From Halopiger goleimassiliensis (GTDB taxonomy: Archaea > Halobacteriota > Halobacteria > Halobacteriales > Natrialbaceae), in assembly GCF_000455345.1 (NCBI RefSeq), contig NZ_HG315690.1, positions 1,191,742 through 1,255,741 of the forward strand: a stretch of DNA of 64,000 nt, given 5' to 3'. A program made the position numbers and the translations under genes. Shown piece by piece: positions 49,943 to 58,964 of the stretch. Each line of letters opens with the position of its first letter. Within the stretch, counting starts at the first letter, position 1. The notes below the pieces were generated by a model. The model was not told the origin of the DNA and searched no databases. It saw only the letters and a program-made list of their open reading frames with translations.

Positions 49943-51209
49943 AGAGTCCGACGATCCCGAAGCCTGCGATGGCCCGGGCCGTGACGAGTTCTACCGGGAG
50001 GTCCGAACCGACGGCGGCGACGACATCCCGTTGAACATCGCCGGTCACGAAGACAGGGAGCCGCCGTCAGGCGGCTCCGATCGATCGAGCGGGGAAGGTA
50101 CTGACTCGCGAGACAGGGAGCCGCCGTCAGGCGGCTCCGATCGATCGAGCGGGGAAGGTACTGACTCGCGAGACAGGGAGCCGCCGTCAGGCGGCTCCGA
50201 TCGATCGAGCGGGGAAGGTACTGACTCGCGAGACAGGGAGCCGCCGTCAGGCGGCTCCGATCGATCGAGCGGGGACCTTCCGTCGGATAGCGCCGACCAG
50301 TCCGGCGAGGGTGACGACGGAGACGGGACCGTCCTCGAGTTCTCCGACGCCGGCGAGGAGACCGATGCAGGGGGATCCGCCGACGAGGAGGACGACGACG
50401 TCGAACCCGTCGAACTCCTCGTCCAGTTGGCCGAGGAGGGCGAGATCGACCCCTGGGACATCGACATCGTCCACGTCACCGACCGGTTCCTCGAGGCGCT
50501 GGACGACCGGGACCTGCGGACGTCGGGGCGGGCGCTGTTCTACGCGAGCGTCCTGTTGCGGATGAAAAGCGACGAACTGTTCGCCGCGGACGAACCCGAG
50601 GAGGAGGAACTCCCGCCGTGGGAGGCCCCCTTCGCCGACGACGCCGGCGGACCGATGGACGGCGGCGACGGCGAGGGCGGGCACCCGCCGGGCTTCGATC
50701 CCGTCGAGAGCCTCGAGGCCGAGATGGAGCGCCGACTCGAGCGCAAGCACGCCCGTGGGAAGCCCGAGACGCTGGACGAACTGGTGCGGGAACTGCGCAG
50801 CGCCGAGCGCGATAGCTGGTGGAAGGAATCGCGCAGCTACGACACCAGCGACTCGCCAAGCGGCTACGACCGCGGCGTCCAGGAGTTGAACTACCACGCG
50901 GACGACGACTTCCGGGTGGACGACGAACCGACCAGCGACGACGTCACCCACACCACCCACGAGGAGGACATCGAATCGGTCATCGACGACGTCGAGGTCG
51001 CCCTCGAGGAACACTACGAGAACGGCCGCGACGAGGTGCTGTACGCCGAAATCGACGACACCGGCGGCTCGCGCGTGATGACCTACCTCGCCTTGCTCTT
51101 CCTGGCTCATCGGGGACGGATCGAACTCGAGCAGGACGAACTGTTCGGCGACCTCTGGATCCAGCGGCCGACGCTCGAGGCCGACCCCGAGGAAGCGGTC
51201 GCGGACTGA
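49935..51209 (+). CDS. scpA: Segregation and condensation protein A with an N-terminal 20-residue tandem repeat
   Basis: A 424-residue kleisin partner of SMC. The ScpA core begins near residue 150: VEPVELLVQLAEEGEIDPWD, then VTDRFLEALDDRDLRTSGRA, and the C-terminal winged helix ends LFLAHRGRIELEQDELFGDL. It starts at GTG 49935, inside the smc stop region. Residues 41-115 are four copies (the last short) of a 20-residue unit (REPPSGGSDRSSGEGTDSRD), coded by identical 60-bp repeats. This disordered extension is unusual. No scpB lies nearby. Confidence 0.93.
   Translation: MTRESDDPEACDGPGRDEFYREVRTDGGDDIPLNIAGHEDREPPSGGSDRSSGEGTDSRDREPPSGGSDRSSGEGTDSRDREPPSGGSDRSSGEGTDSRDREPPSGGSDRSSGDLPSDSADQSGEGDDGDGTVLEFSDAGEETDAGGSADEEDDDVEPVELLVQLAEEGEIDPWDIDIVHVTDRFLEALDDRDLRTSGRALFYASVLLRMKSDELFAADEPEEEELPPWEAPFADDAGGPMDGGDGEGGHPPGFDPVESLEAEMERRLERKHARGKPETLDELVRELRSAERDSWWKESRSYDTSDSPSGYDRGVQELNYHADDDFRVDDEPTSDDVTHTTHEEDIESVIDDVEVALEEHYENGRDEVLYAEIDDTGGSRVMTYLALLFLAHRGRIELEQDELFGDLWIQRPTLEADPEEAVAD
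50051..50275 (+). repeat. Perfect 60-bp tandem repeat in scpA (three full copies and a 45-bp partial)
   Basis: The unit begins AGACAGGGAGCCGCCGTCAG and repeats exactly every 60 bases from 50051; the fourth copy diverges after 45 bases. Each unit contains a hairpin, GGAGCCGCC / GTCA / GGCGGCTCC, and the palindrome CGATCGATCG. I see no base difference between copies, which suggests recent expansion. Confidence 0.95.
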
Positions 51210-51353
51210 AACGGGGCCGACCGCTGTGACGGTCCGCACCGCGACGCCGGACGGCTACGTGTCTGCTGGAAAATAGGTGTGTGATAACGTAACGATCGAT
51301 ACCTGCCAATTCCTATAAGGCGAGCGGGTGGGATTGGCCAACTCGAACACAGC

Positions 51354-52673
51354 ATGGCGACAGGTACGCAACCGACGCACGATATCGAACCCGAGGCGGA
51401 CGCCGACGCGGCCGAGTTCTGGCGGCACGCGTTCGTCTCCCTCGTCGAGACGTTTCCCGAGCCGGCGTTTCTCGTCGACGCGTCCGGGCACATCACCGAC
51501 TGGAACGCGGGCGCGGCGGAACTCACCGGTTACCCTGCCGAGGACGTCGTCGGTCAGCACGCGTACGACGTCTTCGGGACCGAAGGCGAGGACGAGACCC
51601 TCGCCGAGGAGGTCCTTCGCACTGGACGGGTCATCCGCGAAGAAGAGATCCGAACCGCAAAAACAGCAGACGGCGGCCAGGCGCACGCGCGAGCGCTCGG
51701 CGTGCCGATCACGACGCCGGACGGTGACGTCGTCGGGGCCGTCGAGGTACTGACGCGCGTCACGACGCTCGTCGAACAGCGACAGCGGATTCGCTACCTC
51801 CAGGAGCAGATGAGCGACGAGGTGGAGGTCGCCGTCGAGGAACTGCGGGACTCGACCACGAACGTCGCCGAGAACTCACAGGAGATCAGCGAACTCGCCG
51901 GGGAACAGTCGGAGAACCTCGCGGAGGTCCAGGAGGAAGTGCCGACGTTCAGCGCGACCGTCGAGGAGATCGCATCCAGCACCGAGGAGGTCAGCGGGCA
52001 GAGCGAACAGGCCCGATCCCTCTCCGAGGAGTCGGTGGAGACCGCACAGAGTACGCTCGAGACGATGGACGACGTCGCGGCGGAGGCCGACAGCGTCGCG
52101 ACGGACGCCACGGAGTTAGCCGAGCGCATCGACGAAATCGACGACATCGTCGAGGTGATCGACGACATCGCCGATCAGACGAACCTGCTGGCGCTCAACG
52201 CCAACATCGAGGCGGCCCGCAGCGACGGCTCGAACGACGGTTTCACCGTCGTCGCGAACGAGATCAAGAGCCTCGCCGAACAGTCGAAAGAGCGGGCCGA
52301 CGAGATCGAACGAATCGTCTCGGAGGTCCGCGAGACGACGCTCGAGACGGTCGACAGCGTGGAGGCGACGAACGAGGAGATCGGCGGCGTCGTCGACGAC
52401 ATCCAGACCGTCGTGGCCAACCAGCGGGAGATCCTCGCCGCGATCGAGGAGACCGACGACGGTATCTCCGAGATCGCCAGTGCGACCGACCAACAGGCCG
52501 CGAGCACGGAGGAGATCGCGACGATGGTCGATTTGGTCGCCGAACGCGGCGAGGAAGTCGCGACGTCGGTCCAGGACATCGCCGCCGCGAACGAACAGCA
52601 GACGTCGATGGTCGAGAACATCGAGGAGAGCATCGAAACGCTCGAGCGGGACATCGAAGCGGTTCTCGACTGA
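51354..52673 (+). CDS. Soluble methyl-accepting transducer (Htr-type) with PAS domain
   Basis: A 439-residue chemotaxis-type transducer without membrane segments. A PAS domain at about residues 30-140 (PEPAFLVDASGHITDWNAGA, then ITTPDGDVVGAVEVLTRVTT) precedes the signalling domain. The conserved hairpin tip is IADQTNLLALNANIEAARSD, near residues 273-292. It would relay a cytoplasmic signal, perhaps redox or oxygen, to CheA. A TATA-like CCTATAAGG lies ~38 nt upstream. No che or flagellar gene is nearby. Confidence 0.88.
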   Translation: MATGTQPTHDIEPEADADAAEFWRHAFVSLVETFPEPAFLVDASGHITDWNAGAAELTGYPAEDVVGQHAYDVFGTEGEDETLAEEVLRTGRVIREEEIRTAKTADGGQAHARALGVPITTPDGDVVGAVEVLTRVTTLVEQRQRIRYLQEQMSDEVEVAVEELRDSTTNVAENSQEISELAGEQSENLAEVQEEVPTFSATVEEIASSTEEVSGQSEQARSLSEESVETAQSTLETMDDVAAEADSVATDATELAERIDEIDDIVEVIDDIADQTNLLALNANIEAARSDGSNDGFTVVANEIKSLAEQSKERADEIERIVSEVRETTLETVDSVEATNEEIGGVVDDIQTVVANQREILAAIEETDDGISEIASATDQQAASTEEIATMVDLVAERGEEVATSVQDIAAANEQQTSMVENIEESIETLERDIEAVLD

Positions 52674-52694
52674 TCTCGGGGTCGTCGGGACAGG

Positions 52695-53762
52695 TCAGGG
52701 CAGGTAGTGCTCGCGGTGGACGATCCGTTCCTCGCCGTCCTGTGCGATCCGGACGACGATCTGGTCGCCCTCGGGGTGGTAGGCGACGGTTCCCCAGGCC
52801 CCCGCCCAGCCGTCGGAGAGTTCGATGTAGCCGCCTTCGATCGTGGACTCGGCGCGGACGGCGTCGACCTCGAGCCCGGGGTCGTCCGTGAACACGACGC
52901 GGGCCATCTCGACGTCGTCGAACGGGACCGCACCGTTCTCCCCGTCGGCCTCCCCGGGTCGGTCCTCCGGTTCGTACTCCCAGTCGATCTCGGCGACGAC
53001 GTCCTCGTCTTCGTCGACGATCTCCTCCTCGAAGGCTTCTGTCGGGTCCTCGGGCGTGTCGTCCTCGGTACCCATGAAGAGGATGCGCCACTCGCCGCCC
53101 TCGGTGGCGAGCGCCCACGTAGTGATCTCGGGTTCCGTCTCGAAGTCGTAGTCGACGCCGACGTCGTCGTCGCGGTCCTCGAGCGCGTCGGCCTCGGCCT
53201 CGAGCCACGCCTCGTCGGCCCGGACGAGCGCGATCCGTGCGTCGCCGAGTTCGGCCTCGAGGTCGACCCCGTGGAACCAGAACTCGGCGTCCTCGAGCGC
53301 GAGGACGTCCTCGACGGTGGCGTCGCCGGTCACGACCTCGCCCTCGAACGGGGACGGGGCCTCGCTCTCGCCGCCCTGGTACTCCCAGCCGTCGTCCTCC
53401 CACTCGGCCGGGTTCAGGGGGTTCAGGCTGTGCATCACCTCGTCGATTCCGTCCAGGTCGCCCGCCGCCGCGGCCTCGAAGTAGGCGTCGAGGACGGCGA
53501 ACAGTTCGTTCTCCAGTTCCTCGAGTTCGTCGCCGTCGGCGACGTCGGGGTCATCGGGATCGGCGTCCCCGTCGCTCGTCCCGTCGTCTTCGTCGCCGGG
53601 GCTGTTCGCGCCTTCGTTCGCCGACTGCTCGTCGAGACAGCCCGCGATCGCGAGCGTCGCGGCTGTTGCACCGGCGTACAGGACTGAACGGCGCGATCGG
53701 GAGGGAGGGGCAGTCGGTCCGTCGTCGCTACCGCGCGGGGGTCGTGTCGGGTGTCGCGGCAT
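52695..53762 (-). CDS. Tat lipoprotein of unknown function
   Basis: A 355-residue secreted lipoprotein. The signal SRSRRSVLYAGATAATLAIA carries twin arginines and ends in the lipobox AIAGC. An acidic linker (residues ~45-80) precedes two beta-rich halves, including FFHGVD-like EFWFHGVDLEAELGDARIAL and RVVFTDDPGLEVDAVRAEST. The pattern resembles extracytoplasmic solute-binding or NTF2-like folds, but I assign no family. It is anchored outside the membrane. It lies convergent with the transducer gene. Confidence 0.78.
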   Translation of the reverse strand: MPRHPTRPPRGSDDGPTAPPSRSRRSVLYAGATAATLAIAGCLDEQSANEGANSPGDEDDGTSDGDADPDDPDVADGDELEELENELFAVLDAYFEAAAAGDLDGIDEVMHSLNPLNPAEWEDDGWEYQGGESEAPSPFEGEVVTGDATVEDVLALEDAEFWFHGVDLEAELGDARIALVRADEAWLEAEADALEDRDDDVGVDYDFETEPEITTWALATEGGEWRILFMGTEDDTPEDPTEAFEEEIVDEDEDVVAEIDWEYEPEDRPGEADGENGAVPFDDVEMARVVFTDDPGLEVDAVRAESTIEGGYIELSDGWAGAWGTVAYHPEGDQIVVRIAQDGEERIVHREHYLP

Positions 53763-53831
53763 ATTCGAGGGTCCAACGGAGACCGGCTTTAGTGTTTGCC
53801 ATCTATCAAATGTACTCTCGAGAGTTCCAGT

Positions 53832-53870
53832 ACTATCGATACCTCCGGTACCGTTCTTACAATCGATAGT
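53832..53870. repeat. Inverted repeat between lipoprotein and MTA phosphorylase genes
   Basis: ACTATCGAT (53832-53840) and ATCGATAGT (53862-53870) are perfect 9-bp arms with a 21-base spacer. It lies 70 bp upstream of the lipoprotein start and ~90 bp after the phosphorylase stop. It could be an operator for the lipoprotein gene or a terminator for the phosphorylase; I cannot decide. Confidence 0.45.
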
Positions 53871-53962
53871 TCGAACGATGCCGCTCGAGCGGGACTCAGC
53901 GAAGGAGGGTCGAGACGGTCGATAGAACGGAGACTCGCTTGCGGCCGTCGTACTCGAGGAAT

Positions 53963-54823
53963 CTAGTCGAGGTAGTCGCCGGCGATCAGGTCGACGCGCT
54001 CGCGGGTCTCCTCGGGGATGGCGTCGGCCGGCGTGTTGATGGTACCCTCGAGCGCGTTCCAGGCCGGACTCTCGAAGTCCTCGGGCATCGTCCGGATGGC
54101 GCGTTCGATGACCGCGTTGATCGCCGCCTGGTTCGCTTCGGCGTTCTCGAGAACCTCCTGCAGCGTCACTTCGCTGTCTTCCTTCCAGACGTCGTAGTCG
54201 GTGACGCCGGCGACGGTGGCGTAGCTGAGTTCGGCCTCGCGGGCGAGTTTGGCCTCGGGGATGGTCGTCATGCCGACGACGTCCCAGCCCTGGTCGCGGT
54301 AGAACTCGCTCTCGGCGCGGGTGGAGTACTGCGGTCCCTCGATGCAGACGTACGTCCCCCCTCTCTCGGTCGTCGTGTCCTCGTCGGTCGCCTCCTCGGC
54401 GGCGGTCGCGAGGTGGGAGACCATCGCGGGGCAGTAGGGGTCGGCGAATCCCATGTGGACGACCATCCCGTCGCCGAAGAAGGTGGGCTGGCGGTGTTTC
54501 GTGCGGTCGTAGATCTGATCCGGGACGACCAGCGTGCGCGGGGGGAGGTCCTCGCGGAGGCTCCCGACGGCGTTCGTCGAGATGACCCGGTCGACGCCCA
54601 CCGACTTCAGCGCGTAGATGTTCGCCCGGTAGGAGGCGTCGGTAGGCGTGTGCTGGTGGTCCTCGCCGTGTCGCGGGAGGAACGCGACCTCCTTGCCCGC
54701 GAGTTCGCCGATCGTGACGGCCTCGCTCGGCTCGCCGTAGGGCGTCGAGACGTCCGCTTTGCGGGTGTTCTCGAGTGGCAGTGCCTCGTAGATGCCGCTA
54801 CCGCCGATGACGCCGATGGTCAT
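53963..54823 (-). CDS. mtnP: S-methyl-5'-thioadenosine phosphorylase
   Basis: A 286-residue purine nucleoside phosphorylase. It splits 5'-methylthioadenosine with phosphate to adenine and methylthioribose-1-phosphate, for methionine salvage. Motifs are TIGVIGGSGIYEALPL at the start, FLPRHGEDHQHTPT, STNAVGSLREDLPP and CIEGPQYSTRAESEFY, then VGMTTIPEAKLAREAELSYA. The N-terminal phosphate loop is GGSG. I chose the ATG at 54823 because this loop starts there. It is divergent from the MATE transporter. Confidence 0.92.
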   Translation of the reverse strand: MTIGVIGGSGIYEALPLENTRKADVSTPYGEPSEAVTIGELAGKEVAFLPRHGEDHQHTPTDASYRANIYALKSVGVDRVISTNAVGSLREDLPPRTLVVPDQIYDRTKHRQPTFFGDGMVVHMGFADPYCPAMVSHLATAAEEATDEDTTTERGGTYVCIEGPQYSTRAESEFYRDQGWDVVGMTTIPEAKLAREAELSYATVAGVTDYDVWKEDSEVTLQEVLENAEANQAAINAVIERAIRTMPEDFESPAWNALEGTINTPADAIPEETRERVDLIAGDYLD

Positions 54824-54946
54824 ACGTCGGCGATGGGCGGACGGGAACGTAAACGGTCGGATTTCCGGATCGGCGTCCTCGACGGGGGTGGGCACCGATA
54901 GCACATCCCCCGCACGGTAAAGTGGTCGCGGCGGTTCGGTACGGGC

Positions 54947-56383
54947 ATGGCTACCGGGTCGACGCCGGCCGAGAGCGATCTGACCGAGGGATCGCTCCTC
55001 CGGCCGATGTTCATGCTGGCGTGGCCGCTGGTCGTCATCCAGTTGCTACAGGTGGCCTACAACGTCGGGGACACCTTCTGGATGGGAGTACTCTCGCCCG
55101 ACGCCGTCGGGGCGGTGAGCCTCGCCTTCCCGTTGCTGTTCCTGCTGATCGCCATCGGCGGCGGGCTGACGACCGCGGGCGCGATTCTCATCGCCCAGCA
55201 CACGGGTGCCGGGAGCGACGAGGGTGGCCTGATCGCGGGTCAGACGCTGTCGTTCATCTCGATCGTCGCCGTCGGTCTCGGCATCGTCGGCTACCTCGCG
55301 ACCGACCCCATGCTCGCTGCCTTGCCGAGCAATCCGGAGACGGACGCGGCGATCATCCCACTGGCTGCGGACTACCTGCGGGTGTTCTTCCTCGGTCTCC
55401 CGTTCGTCTTCGGCTTCTACGTGTTCGTCGCGCTCATGCGCGGCTACGGGAGCACGCGCGCGCCGATGCGAGTGATGCTCGTCAGCGTCCTCATCAACCT
55501 CGCGATCGACCCGCTGTTCATCTTCGGGGTCGGTCCCCTCCCGAGACTCGAGGTCGCCGGCGCGGCCGTCGCGACGGTCATCTCGCGGGCGGTCGCGACC
55601 GCCATCGGCTTCTACCTCCTGTACTACACCGACGTCGGTCCGGACGTCCGGTTCGACCACCTCCGGCCGCGGCTGGAGTACGTCCGCAAGATCACCCGAC
55701 TGGGCGTGCCGACCGCGCTCGAGCAGTCGATGACGGCGCTGGCGATGGTGGCGATGCTGGCGATGGTCGTGACGTTCCCGTCGGCCGTCGTCTCCGGCTA
55801 CGGCCTCGGGAACCGGCTCATCTCACTGGCGTTCCTGCCGGCGATGGGGATGGGCCAGGCGATGGACTCCATCGTCGGTCAAAACCTCGGCTCCGACAGG
55901 CCGGACCGGGCCGAACGGGCGACCTGGATCGGCGCGGGCGTCGTCGGGGCGATCATGTTCGTCGCCGGCACGGTCGCGTTCCTGTTCCCGGAGCCGTTCG
56001 TCTCGGTGTTCCTGCTAGCCGAGGAGGAGGGCCGCGCGGCGACGCTCGCCCACGGGACGACCTTCCTCCGGTTCGCCGCCTGCGCGTTCGTCTTCATGGG
56101 CGTCATGCAGGTCGTCCTCGGAGCGTTCCGCGGCGCGGGCAACACGAAGACGGCGCTGGCCTTCGCCGTCCTCGGCCTGTGGGTCGCCCGCGTCCCGGTC
56201 ACCTACTACCTGCTGTTCGTCGCTGGCTGGGGACCGACCGGCATCTGGACCGGCGTCGTGGTCGGCGACGTCGTCGGCTCGATCGCCGCCGTCGCGTGGT
56301 TCACGCGCGGCACCTGGAAGGAGGCCATCGTCGAGGACGACGACGTCCCCGCGGCGAGCGACGGTGAGTCAACCGCGGAGTGA
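54947..56383 (+). CDS. MATE family efflux transporter
   Basis: A 478-residue membrane protein with about twelve segments in two halves, as in MATE exporters. Motifs are FMLAWPLVVIQLLQVAYNVG, WMGVLSPDAVGAVSLAFPLL, GYGLGNRLISLAFLPAMGMG and MRGYGSTRAPMRVMLVSVLI. It exchanges Na+ or H+ for organic cations or drugs. A second reading frame overlaps it but is arginine-rich. The gene ends 66 nt before the P-type ATPase gene in the same direction. Confidence 0.92.
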   Translation: MATGSTPAESDLTEGSLLRPMFMLAWPLVVIQLLQVAYNVGDTFWMGVLSPDAVGAVSLAFPLLFLLIAIGGGLTTAGAILIAQHTGAGSDEGGLIAGQTLSFISIVAVGLGIVGYLATDPMLAALPSNPETDAAIIPLAADYLRVFFLGLPFVFGFYVFVALMRGYGSTRAPMRVMLVSVLINLAIDPLFIFGVGPLPRLEVAGAAVATVISRAVATAIGFYLLYYTDVGPDVRFDHLRPRLEYVRKITRLGVPTALEQSMTALAMVAMLAMVVTFPSAVVSGYGLGNRLISLAFLPAMGMGQAMDSIVGQNLGSDRPDRAERATWIGAGVVGAIMFVAGTVAFLFPEPFVSVFLLAEEEGRAATLAHGTTFLRFAACAFVFMGVMQVVLGAFRGAGNTKTALAFAVLGLWVARVPVTYYLLFVAGWGPTGIWTGVVVGDVVGSIAAVAWFTRGTWKEAIVEDDDVPAASDGESTAE

Positions 56384-56449
56384 GTCCCCCTCGCGCTCGA
56401 CGATCCATCCCCCGACCACCGTTATTGTCCTCGAGCACGCATCTCGCCT

Positions 56450-58906
56450 GTGGAGCGCGATCACGAGCGCGCCGACCGGTGTTCGCTCTGTGGCTCGCCG
56501 GTCGTCGATGCCGGCGGGGAGAGCGCCGGCGAGGGCGAAGACTATTGCTCGAGGGGCTGTCGCGACGTCGCGGCGTCGCTCGCGGAGTCCGACTCGGCGG
56601 TCTCGCTCGAGGGCTCCGGCTCGCCGGCGGCGTCCGCCGCGAGCGACCGGAGCGAATCGACGGAACGGGACCTCGATCGAACCTATCTCCGGGTCGACGG
56701 GATGTACGCCGCGACCTGCGAGTCCTACCTCGAGCGCGTGGCCGAATCGATCGCGGGCGTCGAGGCGGCGTCGGCGAGTTACGTCACCGAATCGGTCCGC
56801 GTCGACCACGATCCGGAGGCGGTCACGCCGGCTGACCTCGAGGACGCGCTGAGCACGCTCGGCTACACGGCCTACCGCCGGGACGAGGTCGACGCGAGCG
56901 CGGACGACGGGGCGACTCGACGCGCCCGCGAGATGACCGGCCTCCGGAAACGCCGCAGCGAGGACCTGCTCGCGGTGCGGTACGTCGTCGGTATCGTCTT
57001 CGGCAGCTTCCTGTTGGTCCCCTTCGTCGCAGTCCTCTATCCCGTCCACCTCTCTGCGTTCTCCGAGTGGGGGGTGCTCGAGTACTACGGCGACGCGTTC
57101 TCGAGTATCGACGGCCTGTTCGTCTTCCCCCTCTTCTTCTTCGTGACCGGCGTGGTGCTGTATCTGGCCGGCTTCCCGTTGCTGCGGGGCGCGTACGTCA
57201 GTCTTCGGCTCCGGCGACCCAACACCCACCTGCTGGCCGCGCTGACGATCCTCGCCGCCTTCGCCTACGGATCGGTCGCGTTGCTCCAGGGGCGCGTCGA
57301 CGTCTACTACGACGTGACCATCGTGGTCGCGTCGCTGGTCGTCGCCGCGGTCTTCTACGAGGCGCTAGTCAAGCGCCGGGCGACCGATCGGCTCACCGAC
57401 CTCACGATCGCGCAGGTCGACGACGCCCGCCGCCTCGAGGACGACGGCACGACGACCACGGTGGCGGTGTCCGACCTCGAGTCCGGCGACCGGGTGCTCG
57501 TCCGCGAGGGGGAGCGGATCCCGGTCGACGGCACCCTCGCGGAGGGGGACTGTACCGTCGACGAGGCCGTCGTGACGGGCGAATCGCTCCCGGTGCCGAA
57601 GTCCTCGGGCGACGATGTGGTCGGCGGCTCCCTCGTGCGCAGCGACGCCGCCGTCGTCGCCGTCGGCGAGGAGACGACCGGCAGCATCGATCGCCTCACC
57701 GAAACGGTCTGGGACGTCCAGAGCGCCGACCACGGCGTCGGCCGCCGGGCGGACGCGCTCGCCGCGACCGCGACGCCGGGCGTCGTCGGAGCCGCGGTCC
57801 TCGCCGGACTCGGCCTGTACGCCCTCGGGACCGGCCCGCAGGGGGTCGCGATGGGCGTCCTGCTCTCGATCGTCGTCGCCAGCCCGTGGGGCCTTGCGTT
57901 CGCGCCGCCGCTGACCGTCGCCGAGAGCGTCCGCGAGGCCCTCGAGCGGGGCATCGTCGTCTTCGACGAGAGCGTCTTCGAACGCCTGCGGGCGGTCGAC
58001 ACGGTCGTCTTCGACAAGACCGGCACGCTGACGACGGGGACGATGACCGTCGACGAGGCCGACGCGCCCGCGGACCTCCTCGCGGCCGCCGCGGCGCTCG
58101 AGGAGCGAGCCTCGCATCCGGCCGCGCGGGCGATCGCCGAGGCGGCAGCCGACGAGGCGACAGCGGCGACCACCGTGGAGGCGTTCCACGGTCACGCGGC
58201 CGGCGTGGCGGGCGTCGTCGACGGCGACCGACTCCTCGTGGGCCACCCTGATCTCTTCCGCGAGCAGGGGTGGGACCTGCCGGACGACCTCCTGGAGCGC
58301 GTCGCTCGAGCGCGATCCGAGGGGCGGCTTCCGGTCGTCGTCGGCCGGGAGGGCACGGCCGAGGGAATCGTCGTGGTCGGGGACGATCCGCGCCCGAACT
58401 GGGAGGCGACCCTGCGCGGTCTCGCCGAAACCGACGTCGAGGTGGTCGTGGTGACGGGCGACGACGCGGCCGCCACGGCGACGTTCGCGGCCCATCCGGC
58501 GGTCGACCGGGCGTTCGCGGACGTCCCGCCGGGCGGAAAGACGGCGGCGATCCGCCGTCTCCAGTCGCGAGGGACGGTCGCAATGGTCGGCGACGGGACG
58601 AACGACGCGCCGGCGCTCGCGGCGGCCGACCTCGGCATCTCGCTGGGCGGCGGCACCGACCTCGCCTCCGACGCCGCCGACCTCGCGATCCTCGAGAACG
58701 ACCTCACGGCGGTCGACCGGGCGTTTCGGCTGGCCGACGCCGCCGGGAATCGCGTGCGGCAGAACCTCGCGCTGGCGCTGTCGTACAACGCCATCGCCCT
58801 GGCGCTCGCGCTCGCCGGCGTCCTGACCCCGGTGTTCGTCACCGGTGCCATCGCCGTGACCGCCGTACTCGTCGGCGCGAACGCGTGGCGGCCGCTGCTG
58901 GAGTGA
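56450..58906 (+). CDS. P1B-type metal ATPase with SPW in place of the CPC motif
   Basis: An 818-residue P-type ATPase. An N-terminal Cys cluster (CSLCG, then YCSRGC, residues ~11-42) is followed by a degenerate HMA domain (GMYAATCESYLE, residues 84-95). The actuator has TGES (375-378). Transmembrane helix 6 reads VVASPWGLAFAPP (SPW at 478-480), where P1B pumps usually have CPC, CPH or SPC. Then come DKTGTLTTG (Asp 522) and GDGTNDAPAL (713 on). It is a metal exporter in form, but the ion is unclear. It starts at GTG 56450. Copper specificity is unlikely given the missing cysteines. Confidence 0.88.
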   Translation: MERDHERADRCSLCGSPVVDAGGESAGEGEDYCSRGCRDVAASLAESDSAVSLEGSGSPAASAASDRSESTERDLDRTYLRVDGMYAATCESYLERVAESIAGVEAASASYVTESVRVDHDPEAVTPADLEDALSTLGYTAYRRDEVDASADDGATRRAREMTGLRKRRSEDLLAVRYVVGIVFGSFLLVPFVAVLYPVHLSAFSEWGVLEYYGDAFSSIDGLFVFPLFFFVTGVVLYLAGFPLLRGAYVSLRLRRPNTHLLAALTILAAFAYGSVALLQGRVDVYYDVTIVVASLVVAAVFYEALVKRRATDRLTDLTIAQVDDARRLEDDGTTTTVAVSDLESGDRVLVREGERIPVDGTLAEGDCTVDEAVVTGESLPVPKSSGDDVVGGSLVRSDAAVVAVGEETTGSIDRLTETVWDVQSADHGVGRRADALAATATPGVVGAAVLAGLGLYALGTGPQGVAMGVLLSIVVASPWGLAFAPPLTVAESVREALERGIVVFDESVFERLRAVDTVVFDKTGTLTTGTMTVDEADAPADLLAAAAALEERASHPAARAIAEAAADEATAATTVEAFHGHAAGVAGVVDGDRLLVGHPDLFREQGWDLPDDLLERVARARSEGRLPVVVGREGTAEGIVVVGDDPRPNWEATLRGLAETDVEVVVVTGDDAAATATFAAHPAVDRAFADVPPGGKTAAIRRLQSRGTVAMVGDGTNDAPALAAADLGISLGGGTDLASDAADLAILENDLTAVDRAFRLADAAGNRVRQNLALALSYNAIALALALAGVLTPVFVTGAIAVTAVLVGANAWRPLLE

Positions 58907-58964
58907 GTCCGCAGGAATCGACAACGGTGCGTCCGGTACAGCGCGGCCTCGCTTCCGAGCGACG

